From: Pseudodonghicola flavimaris
GTDB lineage: Bacteria; Pseudomonadota; Alphaproteobacteria; Rhodobacterales; Rhodobacteraceae
Direction: 5' to 3'
Assembly (NCBI RefSeq): GCF_030164425.1
Contig: NZ_JASNJD010000006.1
Span: forward strand, 62,001 to 126,000
Length of the DNA stretch: 64,000 nucleotides
The notes under the pieces: generated by a model
The model's database searches: none
Told to the model about the DNA's origin: nothing
The model's input: the letters and a program-made list of their open reading frames with translations, nothing else
Shown: piece by piece, positions 27,717 to 37,907 of the stretch
How the letters are laid out: every line of letters begins with the position of its first letter
How positions within the stretch are numbered: position 1 is the stretch's first letter
Position numbers and translations under genes: made by a program

Positions 27717-28106
27717 TTACTCCGTATTCTCGATACTCTCTACAAGCTCCGTCAACGAGCTCTGATAATTAATTGCATCAAGAGGCAGAACCTTGAAAGG
27801 CGACGCATTTCCAACTCGCGCGGAAATCTCGTTAGAAACCAAATATGCATTTCGCGCGCGAGAAAATTTTTGATCTTTCGGGTTCTCAGCTCCCGCCTCA
27901 ATCAAATAATCCGGGAGCCCCCTCCCATACTTCGCTCGATCTTCGTCGGCAAGAGATTTCCAAGCCTCAACAGTATCGTCGTGCTTTTGCTTAATTCCAG
28001 CATAGTCTGTATCAAAATCAAAGATCGGCTGATTCTGCTCCTTCCCCTCCACAACCTCGTAGTCATCACTCAGGATCTGCTCGATCGCCGATTCCGCTTT
28101 CTTCAT
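27717..28106 (-). CDS. Hypothetical protein, partner of the YaaC-like gene
   Basis: A 129-aa acidic soluble protein of no family I recognise, A+T-rich like its downstream neighbour. It starts with MKKAESAIEQILSDDYEVVEG and contains YGRGLPDYLIEAG in the middle; no membrane segment. It begins 7 nt after the thyX stop with a GAGAGGG ribosome site that overlaps the thyX end, and stops 18 nt before the YaaC-like gene, so all three can be one transcript. By association it may be a small partner or antitoxin-like component; that is inference only. Confidence 0.55.
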   Translation of the reverse strand: MKKAESAIEQILSDDYEVVEGKEQNQPIFDFDTDYAGIKQKHDDTVEAWKSLADEDRAKYGRGLPDYLIEAGAENPKDQKFSRARNAYLVSNEISARVGNASPFKVLPLDAINYQSSLTELVESIENTE

Positions 28107-28113
28107 AGCCCTC

Positions 28114-29019
28114 TCACCCCACCACTTGCATAAACTCCCGCCATTCCCCCTTGGACATGCCGGAGGTCTCCTGCGTCACCTCTTCACCCTTCACCATCCG
28201 GCGAATGCAATCAAGGGCTGTGGCGGAGAGCGTTGCGCCCCCCATGCGGTAATCCTCGAAGGCGCGATAGGCGAAGGGGACCCAATCGGCGACCAGTTTG
28301 CAGATCTCCTCGGCATAAACCCGGATTTCGTATTGGGCGTGGGCGTCTGCCCGCAGGCGCAGGAAATGGAACAGGTTGTGCAGATCGACCTTCCAATACC
28401 ATTGGGTATAGATATTGGCGGGCAGGTTCATCCGCGCCAATTCGCGGGCCAGCCCCTGCTGGCCGTCCTGGGAAATCATCGCCTCGTAATTGTCATAGGC
28501 CCGCGCGCTGTCGGCTTTCAGGATTTCCAGGACACGGGCGGCCTCTGCCCCCTCCAGCAGCTCGCCCCGGCCCTGGTTGTTCACCGTCGATTGCGCCGCC
28601 ACATGTTCCGGCGCCGGGATATAGAATTCGCGGTCCAGGATCGAATAGCGCGCCGAATATTCGTTGACGTTGGCGGTGCGGTGGCGAATCCACTGGCGCG
28701 CCACGAAGACCGGCAGTTTGACGTGCAGCTTGATCTCGCACATCTCGAAGGGGGTCGAATGCCAGTGCCGCATCAGATAGCGGATCAGCCCTTCGTCATT
28801 CGACACCGACTTGGTGCCCTTGCCGTAGGAGACCCGCGCCGCCTGGCAGATCGCCGCATCGTCGCCCATGTAGTCGACCACCCGCACGAAGCCATGGTCC
28901 AGCACCGGATAGGCGGTGTAGAGGTGACCCTCCATCCCCGGCGCGGTGCTGCGCAGCGTGGGCTGCGGCCGGGCGCGCAGATCGTCGATTTCGGCCTGTT
29001 GCTCGGGCGACAGCGGCAT
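28114..29019 (-). CDS. thyX: FAD-dependent thymidylate synthase ThyX
   Basis: Makes dTMP from dUMP using methylene-tetrahydrofolate and NADPH with FAD. The 301-aa protein has the ThyX signature [15 protein letters not shown] near residue 95 and the C-terminal helices with [15 protein letters not shown] and [18 protein letters not shown]. Normal length for alphaproteobacteria. The two A+T-rich genes behind it appear grafted directly onto its stop codon. Confidence 0.96.
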   Translation of the reverse strand: MPLSPEQQAEIDDLRARPQPTLRSTAPGMEGHLYTAYPVLDHGFVRVVDYMGDDAAICQAARVSYGKGTKSVSNDEGLIRYLMRHWHSTPFEMCEIKLHVKLPVFVARQWIRHRTANVNEYSARYSILDREFYIPAPEHVAAQSTVNNQGRGELLEGAEAARVLEILKADSARAYDNYEAMISQDGQQGLARELARMNLPANIYTQWYWKVDLHNLFHFLRLRADAHAQYEIRVYAEEICKLVADWVPFAYRAFEDYRMGGATLSATALDCIRRMVKGEEVTQETSGMSKGEWREFMQVVG

Positions 29020-29223
29020 GGCGGGATCCTTTCACAAGATGAGTCGAACGCCACTATATATTGCCGAAGATTGCGATAAAACCGCTAGATCAGGTATGGC
29101 ATTTCCGCCATCCCCGCCGCCAAAAGCCTGAAGACAGGACCTTTGCAGATTGACTTTGCTGCGTTTTCCCGGTTCCTTCGTGGCAAAATTGTTCCGGCTT
29201 TACAGAGAACAGAGGCAGGCAGT

Positions 29224-30255
29224 ATGAGCAGGTTTATCGTCGCGGCCGCGACGGCCCTGGCGCTTTGCGCATGTGGCGGTGGCAGCAACCCCTTCACCGA
29301 GGACACCACCACCGAGGATGACGGCGGGTCGGGCATCGACAGCGACCGCGAGATGCCGCCGGGCACCCCCTCCCCCAGCGCGGCGACGGCGATCTACCGC
29401 TCCGAGCCGACCTCGGACGAAAGCGGGTACGAGGGCAACGGCTACGCCTCCGATATCAGCTACAACTCCAAGACCGACACTTTCACCGTCGACAACCTCG
29501 CCTTCGACGGCGACAACGAATATGCCCGCGGTGACAAGGTCGGCTCCCTGGCCGGGAAATACGCGGTCTACGAGGCCGACACCCAATATACCGACCCCGA
29601 GAACGACAAGCCGGTGAACCAATTCACCCACCGGGCGATCTACGGGGTCAGCCGCAACGGCAACACCGAATTCGCCATCGTGCGCACCGGCGCCTATGCC
29701 GGTTACGGCTTCGGCGGCTTCATCTACCAGCGCAACAACGATGTGGTGCTGCCCTCGACCGGCCAGGCGCTCTATAACGGGGTGATGGCGGGGATGCGCG
29801 ATTTCCGGGGCGCGGGCGGGCTGGAATATTCCACCGCCGATATCGAGATCGCCATCGACTTCGACGATTTCAACGCCACCACCGGCGGGCGCGGCGATGC
29901 CGTCACCGGTACGATCAGCAACCGCAAGATCTTCGACATCAACGGCAACGATATCACCCGCACGGTGCTGAACCGGATCGAGACAGCCGAGGATATCACC
30001 CTGCGCAGCTATCCGGTGGCGACCTTCAACGTCGGCCCCGGCGTGATGGACGACAACGGCGAGATCCTCGGCACGGTGCAGAGCTATTACACCAACAGCA
30101 GCGGCGATACCGCGGTGTTCGAGACCGGCAACTACTATGCCATCGTCTCCGGCAAGAAGGCCAATCAGATCGTCGGCATCGTGGTGCTGGAAAACAGTGT
30201 CGACCCGATCGCGGAGACGGTGCGCGACACCAGCGGCTTCGTCGTATACCGATAG
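29224..30255 (+). CDS. Surface lipoprotein, transferrin-binding-protein-like (Slam cargo)
   Basis: A 343-aa lipoprotein: signal peptide MSRFIVAAATALALCAC with the lipobox LCAC (Cys17), then an acidic Gly/Ser/Thr-rich anchor of about 40 residues, then beta-rich sequence. The C-terminal part (VGSLAGKYAVYE, YTNSSGDTAVFETGNYYAIVSG) resembles the small TbpB-type beta-barrel found in cargo of type XI secretion. The start is the ATG after GGCAGGCAGT; the frame upstream is not needed. The partner translocon gene begins 8 nt downstream, so the protein is likely displayed on the cell surface. Ligand unknown. Confidence 0.72.
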   Translation: MSRFIVAAATALALCACGGGSNPFTEDTTTEDDGGSGIDSDREMPPGTPSPSAATAIYRSEPTSDESGYEGNGYASDISYNSKTDTFTVDNLAFDGDNEYARGDKVGSLAGKYAVYEADTQYTDPENDKPVNQFTHRAIYGVSRNGNTEFAIVRTGAYAGYGFGGFIYQRNNDVVLPSTGQALYNGVMAGMRDFRGAGGLEYSTADIEIAIDFDDFNATTGGRGDAVTGTISNRKIFDINGNDITRTVLNRIETAEDITLRSYPVATFNVGPGVMDDNGEILGTVQSYYTNSSGDTAVFETGNYYAIVSGKKANQIVGIVVLENSVDPIAETVRDTSGFVVYR

Positions 30256-30263
30256 GGCCGACC

Positions 30264-31676
30264 ATGTGGCGGCGCATCCTTCCGCGCGCCTCCCGGGGCT
30301 GGGGGGCGGCAGTACTGTTCGGGCTCGCTCTCTGCGGCGGGCCGGCGATGGCACAGTCCGACGGGCTGGAGCTGGCGCCGGACCAGATGCGCGGCGCCGC
30401 CTGGATGGCGCTGCGCGGCGGCGATGCCCGGCGCGCCCTCCGCTTTTCCGAGGCGCTGCTGCAGCGCGATCCGACCGACCGCACCGCGCTGCTGATCAAC
30501 GCCCGCGCCGCCCGCGACCTCGGCCGCTACGATCAGGCCAAAGACGCCGCCCGCGCCGCCTGGCGCAGCGCCACCACCGATGCGGAGAAATACGCCAGTT
30601 CGCTGGTGATGGCGCAGGCGCTGTCGTCGAACGGCCAGCGCACACAGGCGCAATGGTGGCTGCGCCGGGCGATCCAGTTCGCCCCGGACGAACGGCTGTC
30701 GCAACGCGCGGCCGAGGATTTCCGCTATGTCCGGATGCGCAATCCCTGGGCGATGCAACTGTCGTTCTCGGTCACGCCAACATCCAACGTCAACAACGGC
30801 TCCTCCAAGCGGTCCTCCTATCTGAACTACGCGCTGAGCGAGCTGATCTTTGACGAGCCGGTGGAATATGAACTCGGCGGTACGGCCCGGGCGCTTTCCG
30901 GTGTCGAATATGCGCTGGGGCTGCGCGGCCGCTATCGCTTCGTCGAGACCGAGACTCGCGCCCACGATCTGACCTTCTCCACCGATCTGCGCCATTACAC
31001 CCTGTCGAACGAAGCGAAGGAAATCGCCCCCAATGCCAAGGGCAGTGATTTCGCCTTCGACACGTTTTCCCTGGGCTACAGTCAGCGCGGCCTGAACCTG
31101 AACCGGCGCGGCGAATACCGGCTGCTCGCCGACATGGGGCAGAGCTGGTACGGCGGCAACGAATACGCCCGCTTCCTGCGACTGAGCGGGGCGCAGTCCT
31201 ACCGGCTGCCCCGGGGCCGCAAGATCGACCTGCGGCTGACCGGCGAACGCCAGTTGGGAATCGCCACCAGCGACAGCGACACCCTGCGCGCCGATCTGTT
31301 CTATTCGCAGCGCATCTTCGGCGCCGCGACGCTCTGGACCGGGGCGACGCTGGCCACCGCCTCCTCGACTTATGCCTCCGACGAATACGATGAAATCGGT
31401 CTCAGGGCAGAGCTGACGCTGGCCAAACCCATCGCCGGCGCCACACTGCAATTCGGGGTCTGGGCGCGCAACCGCAGCTATGATGTCTCTCCCCACAGCC
31501 GCGACGGGCGCAACGACGACCGGCTGCAGGCGGATGTGACAATGATCTTCCGTCAGATCGACTATTACGGGTTCAACCCGACGATGCAGATCACCGCTTC
31601 GCGCACCGACAGCAATATCTCGCTCTACGATGTCGAGCAGGTCGGGGTGAATTTCGGCATCCAATCCGCCTTCTGA
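30264..31676 (+). CDS. Slam-type surface lipoprotein assembly modifier (DUF560)
   Basis: A 470-aa outer-membrane protein with signal peptide (cleavage after AMA, about residue 30), an N-terminal TPR-like helical domain (about 35-155: GGDARRALRFSEALLQRDP and repeats), then a long beta-strand-rich C-terminal barrel ending in phenylalanine (GVNFGIQSAF), as outer-membrane barrels do. This is the architecture of Slam, the translocon of type XI secretion that flips lipoproteins to the surface. Directly behind its probable cargo gene, which supports the pairing. Confidence 0.78.
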   Translation: MWRRILPRASRGWGAAVLFGLALCGGPAMAQSDGLELAPDQMRGAAWMALRGGDARRALRFSEALLQRDPTDRTALLINARAARDLGRYDQAKDAARAAWRSATTDAEKYASSLVMAQALSSNGQRTQAQWWLRRAIQFAPDERLSQRAAEDFRYVRMRNPWAMQLSFSVTPTSNVNNGSSKRSSYLNYALSELIFDEPVEYELGGTARALSGVEYALGLRGRYRFVETETRAHDLTFSTDLRHYTLSNEAKEIAPNAKGSDFAFDTFSLGYSQRGLNLNRRGEYRLLADMGQSWYGGNEYARFLRLSGAQSYRLPRGRKIDLRLTGERQLGIATSDSDTLRADLFYSQRIFGAATLWTGATLATASSTYASDEYDEIGLRAELTLAKPIAGATLQFGVWARNRSYDVSPHSRDGRNDDRLQADVTMIFRQIDYYGFNPTMQITASRTDSNISLYDVEQVGVNFGIQSAF

Positions 31677-31766
31677 CCGCTCGCCCCCGGCCTGTGGCTC
31701 GACATGCGGCGCAGGCACGCTAATCTGGTGCGAAGTCCCACTATGAACAAAGGCGATATCCCGACA

Positions 31767-32195
31767 ATGGCGCTGAAATATCTCCACACCATGGTCCGCG
31801 TGAAGGATCTCGAGGCCTCGATGGCCTTCTATGAATTGCTCGGCCTGGTCAAAACCCGCCAGTACGACAGCGAGGCAGGGCGGTTTTCGCTGATCTTCCT
31901 CGCCCCTCCCGGGCAGGAGGACTGCCCGATCGAACTGACCTACAACTGGGACGGCGACGACGGGCTGCCCAGCGACAGCCGCCATTTCGGCCATCTCGCC
32001 TATGGCGTCGATAACATCTACGAGACCTGCCAGAAGCTGATGGACGCCGGCGTCACCATCAACCGGCCGCCGCGCGACGGCCATATGGCCTTTGTCCGCT
32101 CGCCCGACAATATCTCGATCGAGCTGCTGCAGAATGGCGAGGCGCTGCCGCCGCAGGCCCCCTGGGACACGATGGAGAACACCGGCCATTGGTAA
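31767..32195 (+). CDS. gloA: Lactoylglutathione lyase (glyoxalase I)
   Basis: Converts the hemithioacetal of methylglyoxal and glutathione to S-lactoylglutathione. The 142-aa VOC-fold protein starts at MALKYLHTMVRVKDL (upstream ATG at 31743 possible but outside the conserved region). It has two beta-alpha-beta-beta-beta repeats; probable metal ligands are His7, Glu in PIELTYNW, His in GHLAYGV and Glu in ISIELLQ. Confidence 0.9.
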   Translation: MALKYLHTMVRVKDLEASMAFYELLGLVKTRQYDSEAGRFSLIFLAPPGQEDCPIELTYNWDGDDGLPSDSRHFGHLAYGVDNIYETCQKLMDAGVTINRPPRDGHMAFVRSPDNISIELLQNGEALPPQAPWDTMENTGHW

Positions 32196-32922
32196 GCTGA
32201 CCGCATGGATCGCAGCTGCGGCCCTGGCGCTGAGCGCCGGGGCCGCAACCGCGCAGAGCTCCGGTGACGGCTGTCGGCTGGCACTGGTTCTGGCGATGGA
32301 TGTGTCCAGTTCGGTCGATGCCCGCGAAGACCAGCTGCAGCGGCGCGGGCTGGCGGCCGCCCTCCTCGCCCCCGAGGTCGACCGCGCGCTGTTCGCCAGC
32401 CCCCTGCCCGTCGCCATCGCCGCCTATGAGTGGAGCGGAAGGCACAAGCAGAAGCTGCTGGCCGACTGGCAGCTGATCCGCAACCGCGCCGATCTGCTGG
32501 CGCTGGCGGAGACCATCGGCCGCTCCAGCCGCGGCGAAACCGAATTTCCCACCGCAATGGGCTATGCGCTCGGCTATGGCGCCGGTCTGCTATCCCGTGG
32601 CCCGCGCTGCCTGTTCCAGACCCTCGACATGGCCGGCGACGGCCAGAACAACGAAGGCTTCCCCCCGGCCAGCGCCTATGCGGAGTTTCCGTTTGGCGAG
32701 GTGGTGGTCAACGGCCTGGTGGTGGCGGCGACCGACGGCCCCGATCAGGTCGATATCGTGCGCTACTACCGCGAACACGTCCTGCATGGTCCCGGCGCCT
32801 TCCTGGAAATCGCCCGCGGCTTCGGCGACTACGAACGCGCCATGCGGCGCAAGCTGATCCGGGAATTGCAGCCCCGCGCCATCGGCGCCCTGCCCGGGCG
32901 GTTGCCGCCAGGACCCGGCTGA
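32188..32922 (+). CDS. DUF1194 (von Willebrand factor A-like) secreted protein
   Basis: The protein carries a clean signal peptide (GKLTAWIAAAALALSAGAAT) followed by a vWA-type fold with the MIDAS-like MDVSSSVD, AYEWSGRHKQ and MAGDGQNNEG motifs of DUF1194. The frame has no ATG, GTG or TTG directly before the signal peptide. An ATT at 32188, 10 nt after a GGAGA ribosome site, gives a perfect start; the nearest ATG in frame (32134) would add 18 residues and overlap gloA by 62 nt. The proposed product is 244 aa. Function unknown. Confidence 0.75.
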   Translation: MGKLTAWIAAAALALSAGAATAQSSGDGCRLALVLAMDVSSSVDAREDQLQRRGLAAALLAPEVDRALFASPLPVAIAAYEWSGRHKQKLLADWQLIRNRADLLALAETIGRSSRGETEFPTAMGYALGYGAGLLSRGPRCLFQTLDMAGDGQNNEGFPPASAYAEFPFGEVVVNGLVVAATDGPDQVDIVRYYREHVLHGPGAFLEIARGFGDYERAMRRKLIRELQPRAIGALPGRLPPGPG

Positions 32923-32984
32923 CCCGCAGCGGCCGACCCCGCCCCTGAGGGGCAGGATCAGCGCCTCAGCCCGCTAGCAGATAT

Positions 32985-33482
32985 TCAGTAGATATAGCGA
33001 ATCTGATCGCTCCAGTAGCGTTCCATCCGCTTCAGCGCGCTGGTGATATCCTCGATCCCGGCGGCGGTGATCACACCTTTCTCCTCCAGCCCCTCGGCGT
33101 GGCGCGCAAAGAGGCCGGAAACGATATCGCGGATATCGCGGCCCTGCTGGGTCAGCCGCACCCGCACCGACCGGCGGTCGATCTCGCAGCGCTGGTGATG
33201 CATATAGCCCATGTCGACCAGCTTCTTCAGGTTATAACTGACATTGCTGCCCTGATAATATCCGCGCGACTTCAGTTCCCCAGCGGTCACTTCGTTGTCG
33301 CCGATGTTGAACAGCAACAGCCCCTGCACCGCGTTGATTTCCAGAACGCCAACCCGTTCGAACTCATCCTTGATAACGTCCAGAAGCAGACGGTGCAGCC
33401 GTTCGACCAGGGCGAGCGATTCGAGATACCCCGTCATGAAGCCCTTGCGCGATGCCAGGCTCATCTGCATTTCCATACTCAT
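32985..33482 (-). CDS. ldtR: MarR-family regulator LdtR
   Basis: A 165-aa winged-helix regulator very close to LdtR of Liberibacter and other alphaproteobacteria, which there controls an L,D-transpeptidase and osmotic tolerance. Distinctive blocks are RKGFMTGYLESLALVERLHR, VQGLLLFNIGDNEVTAGELK and GYYQGSNVSYNLKKLVD. The start at 33482 has GGAG 7 nt upstream; an ATG at 33494 is possible. No L,D-transpeptidase lies next to it. Confidence 0.85.
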   Translation of the reverse strand: MSMEMQMSLASRKGFMTGYLESLALVERLHRLLLDVIKDEFERVGVLEINAVQGLLLFNIGDNEVTAGELKSRGYYQGSNVSYNLKKLVDMGYMHHQRCEIDRRSVRVRLTQQGRDIRDIVSGLFARHAEGLEEKGVITAAGIEDITSALKRMERYWSDQIRYIY

Positions 33483-33640
33483 AGGTGTCTCCATCTCAAA
33501 CTGCTTGCGACCAGCCTGAGCGGAAATCCCGAAAATTCGGTTAAATCTCGTGAAGAGTTTTTAATCACTTCGGCAGACCGGCGCCGGTCCGCCGGATCGT
33601 TGCGTCCCACGCCCGCACGGGACGCAGGATCCGCCCGGCC

Positions 33641-33898
33641 TCAGACCTGAAAGGTCTGGGCGATGTCACCGATCAGCGGCGCCAGCGCCGCCGGGGCTGG
33701 CGCCTGGCCGGTCACCCACTGATAGAGGTCCTGATCGTTTTCATCGAGCAGCGCCTCGTAGAGATCGAGCTGCGCGGCATCCATCTGTTCCAGATGGCGC
33801 CCGGCATAGGCCTGAAGGATCAGATCCATCTCCTTGATGCCGCGCCGCATGGAGCGCATCTTCAGCCGCTTGATGCGGATTTCGCGTGTCTCGTTCAT
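33641..33898 (-). CDS. sdhE: Succinate dehydrogenase flavinylation factor SdhE
   Basis: An 85-aa protein of the SdhE/SDH5 family, which assists covalent FAD attachment to the flavoprotein subunit of succinate dehydrogenase. The RGxxE motif is present as RRGIKEMD near residue 19, followed by the helical bundle (LLDENDQDLYQWVTG). Its ATG overlaps the XRE gene stop by 4 nt. Confidence 0.92.
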   Translation of the reverse strand: MNETREIRIKRLKMRSMRRGIKEMDLILQAYAGRHLEQMDAAQLDLYEALLDENDQDLYQWVTGQAPAPAALAPLIGDIAQTFQV

Positions 33899-34296
33899 TC
33901 CTGTTTCCGTTCCACAAGGGCGCGCAGCTTCTTCTCGGTGCGCGCAGCGCGTTCGGCGAGGGCGCGCATGTCTGACTGCAGGCTTCTGAGCTCGCCCAGA
34001 AGCTGGCGCAGGTCACGGCCATCCTCGTCGTCCTCGTCCACCGGCGCCGTCATGCCATCGCCTTCTCCGGTCAGCAACCACATGATCGAGACATTCAGCA
34101 GCCCCGCCATCATCGACAGCTTGTTGGCACGCGGTTCCGACAGATCCTCTTCCCAGGCCCGCACCGTGGTGCGCTTCACTCCCAGGCGCCGGGCCAGCTG
34201 CGACTGCGTCATTCCCGCCGCCTCGCGCGCACCGGCCACCCGGTCGCCGAAGGTCGCCGCGTCCGGCCCGAACCAGTCTGTCTCTGTCTCCGTCAT
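33895..34296 (-). CDS. XRE-family helix-turn-helix regulator
   Basis: A 133-aa protein with an HTH at about residues 15-70 (MTQSQLARRLGVKRTTVRAW then EDLSEPRANKLSMMAGLLNV) and a C-terminal coiled-coil-like segment (LRSLQSDMRALAERAARTEKK) that may mediate oligomerisation. Its target is unknown. It forms a two-gene operon with sdhE and is divergent from the aminotransferase gene, with 120 bp between them. Confidence 0.8.
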   Translation of the reverse strand: MTETETDWFGPDAATFGDRVAGAREAAGMTQSQLARRLGVKRTTVRAWEEDLSEPRANKLSMMAGLLNVSIMWLLTGEGDGMTAPVDEDDEDGRDLRQLLGELRSLQSDMRALAERAARTEKKLRALVERKQE

Positions 34297-34383
34297 GTCA
34301 CTCTCCCTCAGGTCATAGCCGCCATGCGCCAGTCTCGCGACGACGCCAGGGCGGCTTGATCGCTTTCCGGCCTCACCCTATGA

Positions 34384-35619
<1,236 letters not shown>

Positions 35620-35677
35620 TCCGGCCGCTGTGGCGGGTGCCGCCCGCCGCAGCCCCCGGGGCGAGAGGAGCCTGCCG

Positions 35678-36088
35678 ATGACCAGCGATCTGCCCGAATA
35701 CTACTTTCGCGTCCGCGACAACGGCGCCCTCGTCTTTCGCCTCGACCAGGCGGCGCGGGACCGGCGGATCGAGATGGACCAGATCGCCGTCATCAACATG
35801 CGCAACGGCGAGATCAAGCCCCATGCCAACCGCGAGCTGACCGCAGAGGATCTGCGCCAGATCCGCGCCTGGATGAAGGATCGCGCCCAGGTTCTGGCCC
35901 GGCGCGAAGTCGACGACATCCTGCGCGCGGTCGATCACCTGAATCTCACCGCCCAATGGGTGCAGTCGCGCGCCACCGACGCCCAGCTCGACGCCATCAC
36001 CGACAGCCTGCTGATGGCGATGCACGACCTGCGCACCGTGCTGGTCCGCAAGAAGGCCGACCGGCTGATGAAGGGCAAGAAGGACTGA
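35678..36088 (+). CDS. Conserved hypothetical protein
   Basis: A 136-aa soluble protein of unknown function, strongly helical and charged, ending in a lysine-rich tail (RLMKGKKD). It starts at the ATG of MTSDLPEYYF, 7 nt after GAGAGGAG, and follows the aminotransferase by 58 nt, probably in the same transcript. Contains YYFRVRDNGALVFRL and LRQIRAWMKDRAQVL segments. I recognise no characterised family. Confidence 0.72.
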   Translation: MTSDLPEYYFRVRDNGALVFRLDQAARDRRIEMDQIAVINMRNGEIKPHANRELTAEDLRQIRAWMKDRAQVLARREVDDILRAVDHLNLTAQWVQSRATDAQLDAITDSLLMAMHDLRTVLVRKKADRLMKGKKD

Positions 36089-36125
36089 CGCTCGCTACTG
36101 CGACGCACGGCTCCGGCGCGCGTCC

Positions 36126-36197
36126 GTCTTTTTCGGGCGAAAAATATCCTCGGGGGTGAATTGCCGCGCAGGGGCAGGAGGGAGCAGACGGCCCCCC
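36126..36197 (+). repeat. Dispersed intergenic repeat, copy b
   Basis: Starts with TCTTTTTCGGGCGAAAAATA and continues with TCCTCGGGGGTGAATTG and a G-rich arm followed by a C-run. Shares nearly the whole length with copy d (47914) and the core with copies a and c; same orientation. Lies between the hypothetical gene and the AsnC-like gene, convergent region. Confidence 0.6.
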
Positions 36198-36220
36198 ACG
36201 CCCCGACAAAGACGCGCCGC

Positions 36221-36460
36221 TCAGAAGACCTTGTAGGTCATCGTCGTCATCGACCGCTCGATCCCCTCGATGTCCAGCAGGTTGTCGTTGATGTATTTAC
36301 CGACATCCTCGCCCTCGGGAATATAGACCTTCATCAACAGATCGTATTCGCCGCTGGTCGAATAGAGCTCCGAATGGATTTCCCGCAGGGCGATCTTTTC
36401 GGCCACCCGATAGGTGGTGCCGGGTTTGCAGCGCAGCTGGATGAAGACGCAGGTGGACAT
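36221..36460 (-). CDS. Lrp/AsnC ligand-binding (RAM) domain protein
   Basis: A 79-aa stand-alone RAM domain (STCVFIQLRCKPGTTYRVAE, then EYDLLMKVYIPEGEDVG) with no DNA-binding helix-turn-helix. Such single-domain Lrp-like proteins form decamers and may bind amino acids or modulate full-length Lrp regulators. It starts at the ATG after AGAGGCCTCTC-complement sequence, and it is complete, not truncated. Confidence 0.85.
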   Translation of the reverse strand: MSTCVFIQLRCKPGTTYRVAEKIALREIHSELYSTSGEYDLLMKVYIPEGEDVGKYINDNLLDIEGIERSMTTMTYKVF

Positions 36461-36550
36461 GAGAGGCCTCTGAATTATTCCGCCGCCAAGCTCGCATCTC
36501 CGCCCATCGGGTTCAATCCCCCGCGATCTCCGCCATGACCACCCCCATCA

Positions 36551-37768
36551 TCATCCCCGCGCCCTGGCGCCCTCCCCGGCGCGCGCCTTCAGATGCGCGT
36601 TCAGCCGCCAGGTAGCATAGGCCAGGGCGATGGCGATCAGCCCGGCGATGACGATGCTGCCCGGGGTGGTGTCGATCCGCTCGAAATACTGGGTATAGAG
36701 GTGGATCGCCCCGAAGGTGACGGCGGTGTTGAACAGCGCCCGGCGCGCGCCCATCGCCGCCCAGATCACCGTACCCGCCAACAGCACCGCCCAGGCGATG
36801 GCATAGACGGTCTCCGGGATATGCAGCGCCGAGGCCACGAAGGCCTCCCGCGCGGTGCGGAACTCCGCCTGCAGCGCCGCATCCGCCTGCCAGTAGGGTA
36901 TCTCGCTGAACCGGGCCCAACGCGGCCCCCAGAGGGTCGCCCCGACCGTATCGCCCCAAATCGACCCGATCCAGAACGCCATGTTCAGCCAGATGAAGGC
37001 GAGCCGGCCGAGGATCTCCGCGTGCCGCGCGCGCCGATCGGGACACCGCCGCATCGCCCAGAGGCAGAGCCCGCCCAGCACACCCATCTGCAGGATCGTC
37101 AGCGTGCATTCGTAGATCGCCACCGCATAGGCACCGGTCGCGTAGAAGCTGCGCGACGACAACGCCGCGGCGAAGGCCAGCATCGACAGCGCCGTGATCA
37201 GCCGGATGTCCAGCGCCAGACCGCACAGCACCAGCGCCACGCCGGCGTAATGATAGACCAGCCATTGCGGCGCGATCAGCGCCGGCTGCGCCAGCAGCCC
37301 GGCCAAATGCACTGCCACCCCCAGGAAACAGAGCCAGCCGGTCAGAAACCGCAGCCGCGACGGCCCCACCCGCCAGCAGAGATAGCCCAGCAGCGCCACC
37401 GGCACCCCCAGCACCGCCGCCGCATCCGGCGTGCCGCGCGCCTGCACCAGCCAGAAGGCACCGCCGCCCACCAGCATCGCCGCCCCGATCACCGCGGTGG
37501 CATTGGCCAGCAGCCGATAGGCCTCCCCGGCCAGCAGCAGCGCGATCCCCCCGGCCAGCGTCACCGCCGCCCCCAGCAGCGTCAGCTGCGCGGCATCGTC
37601 GAGATAGGCCGCCATGCCGGCGATCACCGCGAGGAGGCCGCAGAACAGCACAATATTGATCGCCAGCGCGATCATCGCCTCGCGCGAGCGGCGGGCGATC
37701 TCTGCCGCCTGGGGCTCGGACAGGATCCCGTCCCGGATCAGCTCTTCGGTATCGGCCAGATATTTCAT
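36551..37768 (-). CDS. DUF2157 membrane protein
   Basis: A 405-aa integral membrane protein starting at [14 protein letters not shown]. The N-terminal cytoplasmic helix-loop ([14 protein letters not shown], the DUF2157 part) is followed by about 12 hydrophobic helices. Function unknown. The frame stays open 65 codons upstream, but that part is shadow sequence overlapping the hisB leader region. Divergent from hisB with 139 bp between the starts. Confidence 0.8.
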   Translation of the reverse strand: MKYLADTEELIRDGILSEPQAAEIARRSREAMIALAINIVLFCGLLAVIAGMAAYLDDAAQLTLLGAAVTLAGGIALLLAGEAYRLLANATAVIGAAMLVGGGAFWLVQARGTPDAAAVLGVPVALLGYLCWRVGPSRLRFLTGWLCFLGVAVHLAGLLAQPALIAPQWLVYHYAGVALVLCGLALDIRLITALSMLAFAAALSSRSFYATGAYAVAIYECTLTILQMGVLGGLCLWAMRRCPDRRARHAEILGRLAFIWLNMAFWIGSIWGDTVGATLWGPRWARFSEIPYWQADAALQAEFRTAREAFVASALHIPETVYAIAWAVLLAGTVIWAAMGARRALFNTAVTFGAIHLYTQYFERIDTTPGSIVIAGLIAIALAYATWRLNAHLKARAGEGARARG

Positions 37769-37907
37769 GGCGCATTGTTTCCCATCCCCGCCCGCGGGGG
37801 AAGCGCGAAACCGGCGCATCGGCATCTTGGCGCCGCGCCGCCGCCCGCCTATAAGGGGCGCGACTTCATCTGAACGCGCCCCGGCGCGGCAGCAAAGGAC
37901 AGGCGTC

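Noticed and set aside
33570-33592. Palindrome GACCGGCGCCGGTC as a terminator after sdhE
   Set aside because: A good stem, but no T-run on either strand, and GC-rich palindromes are common here; not called.
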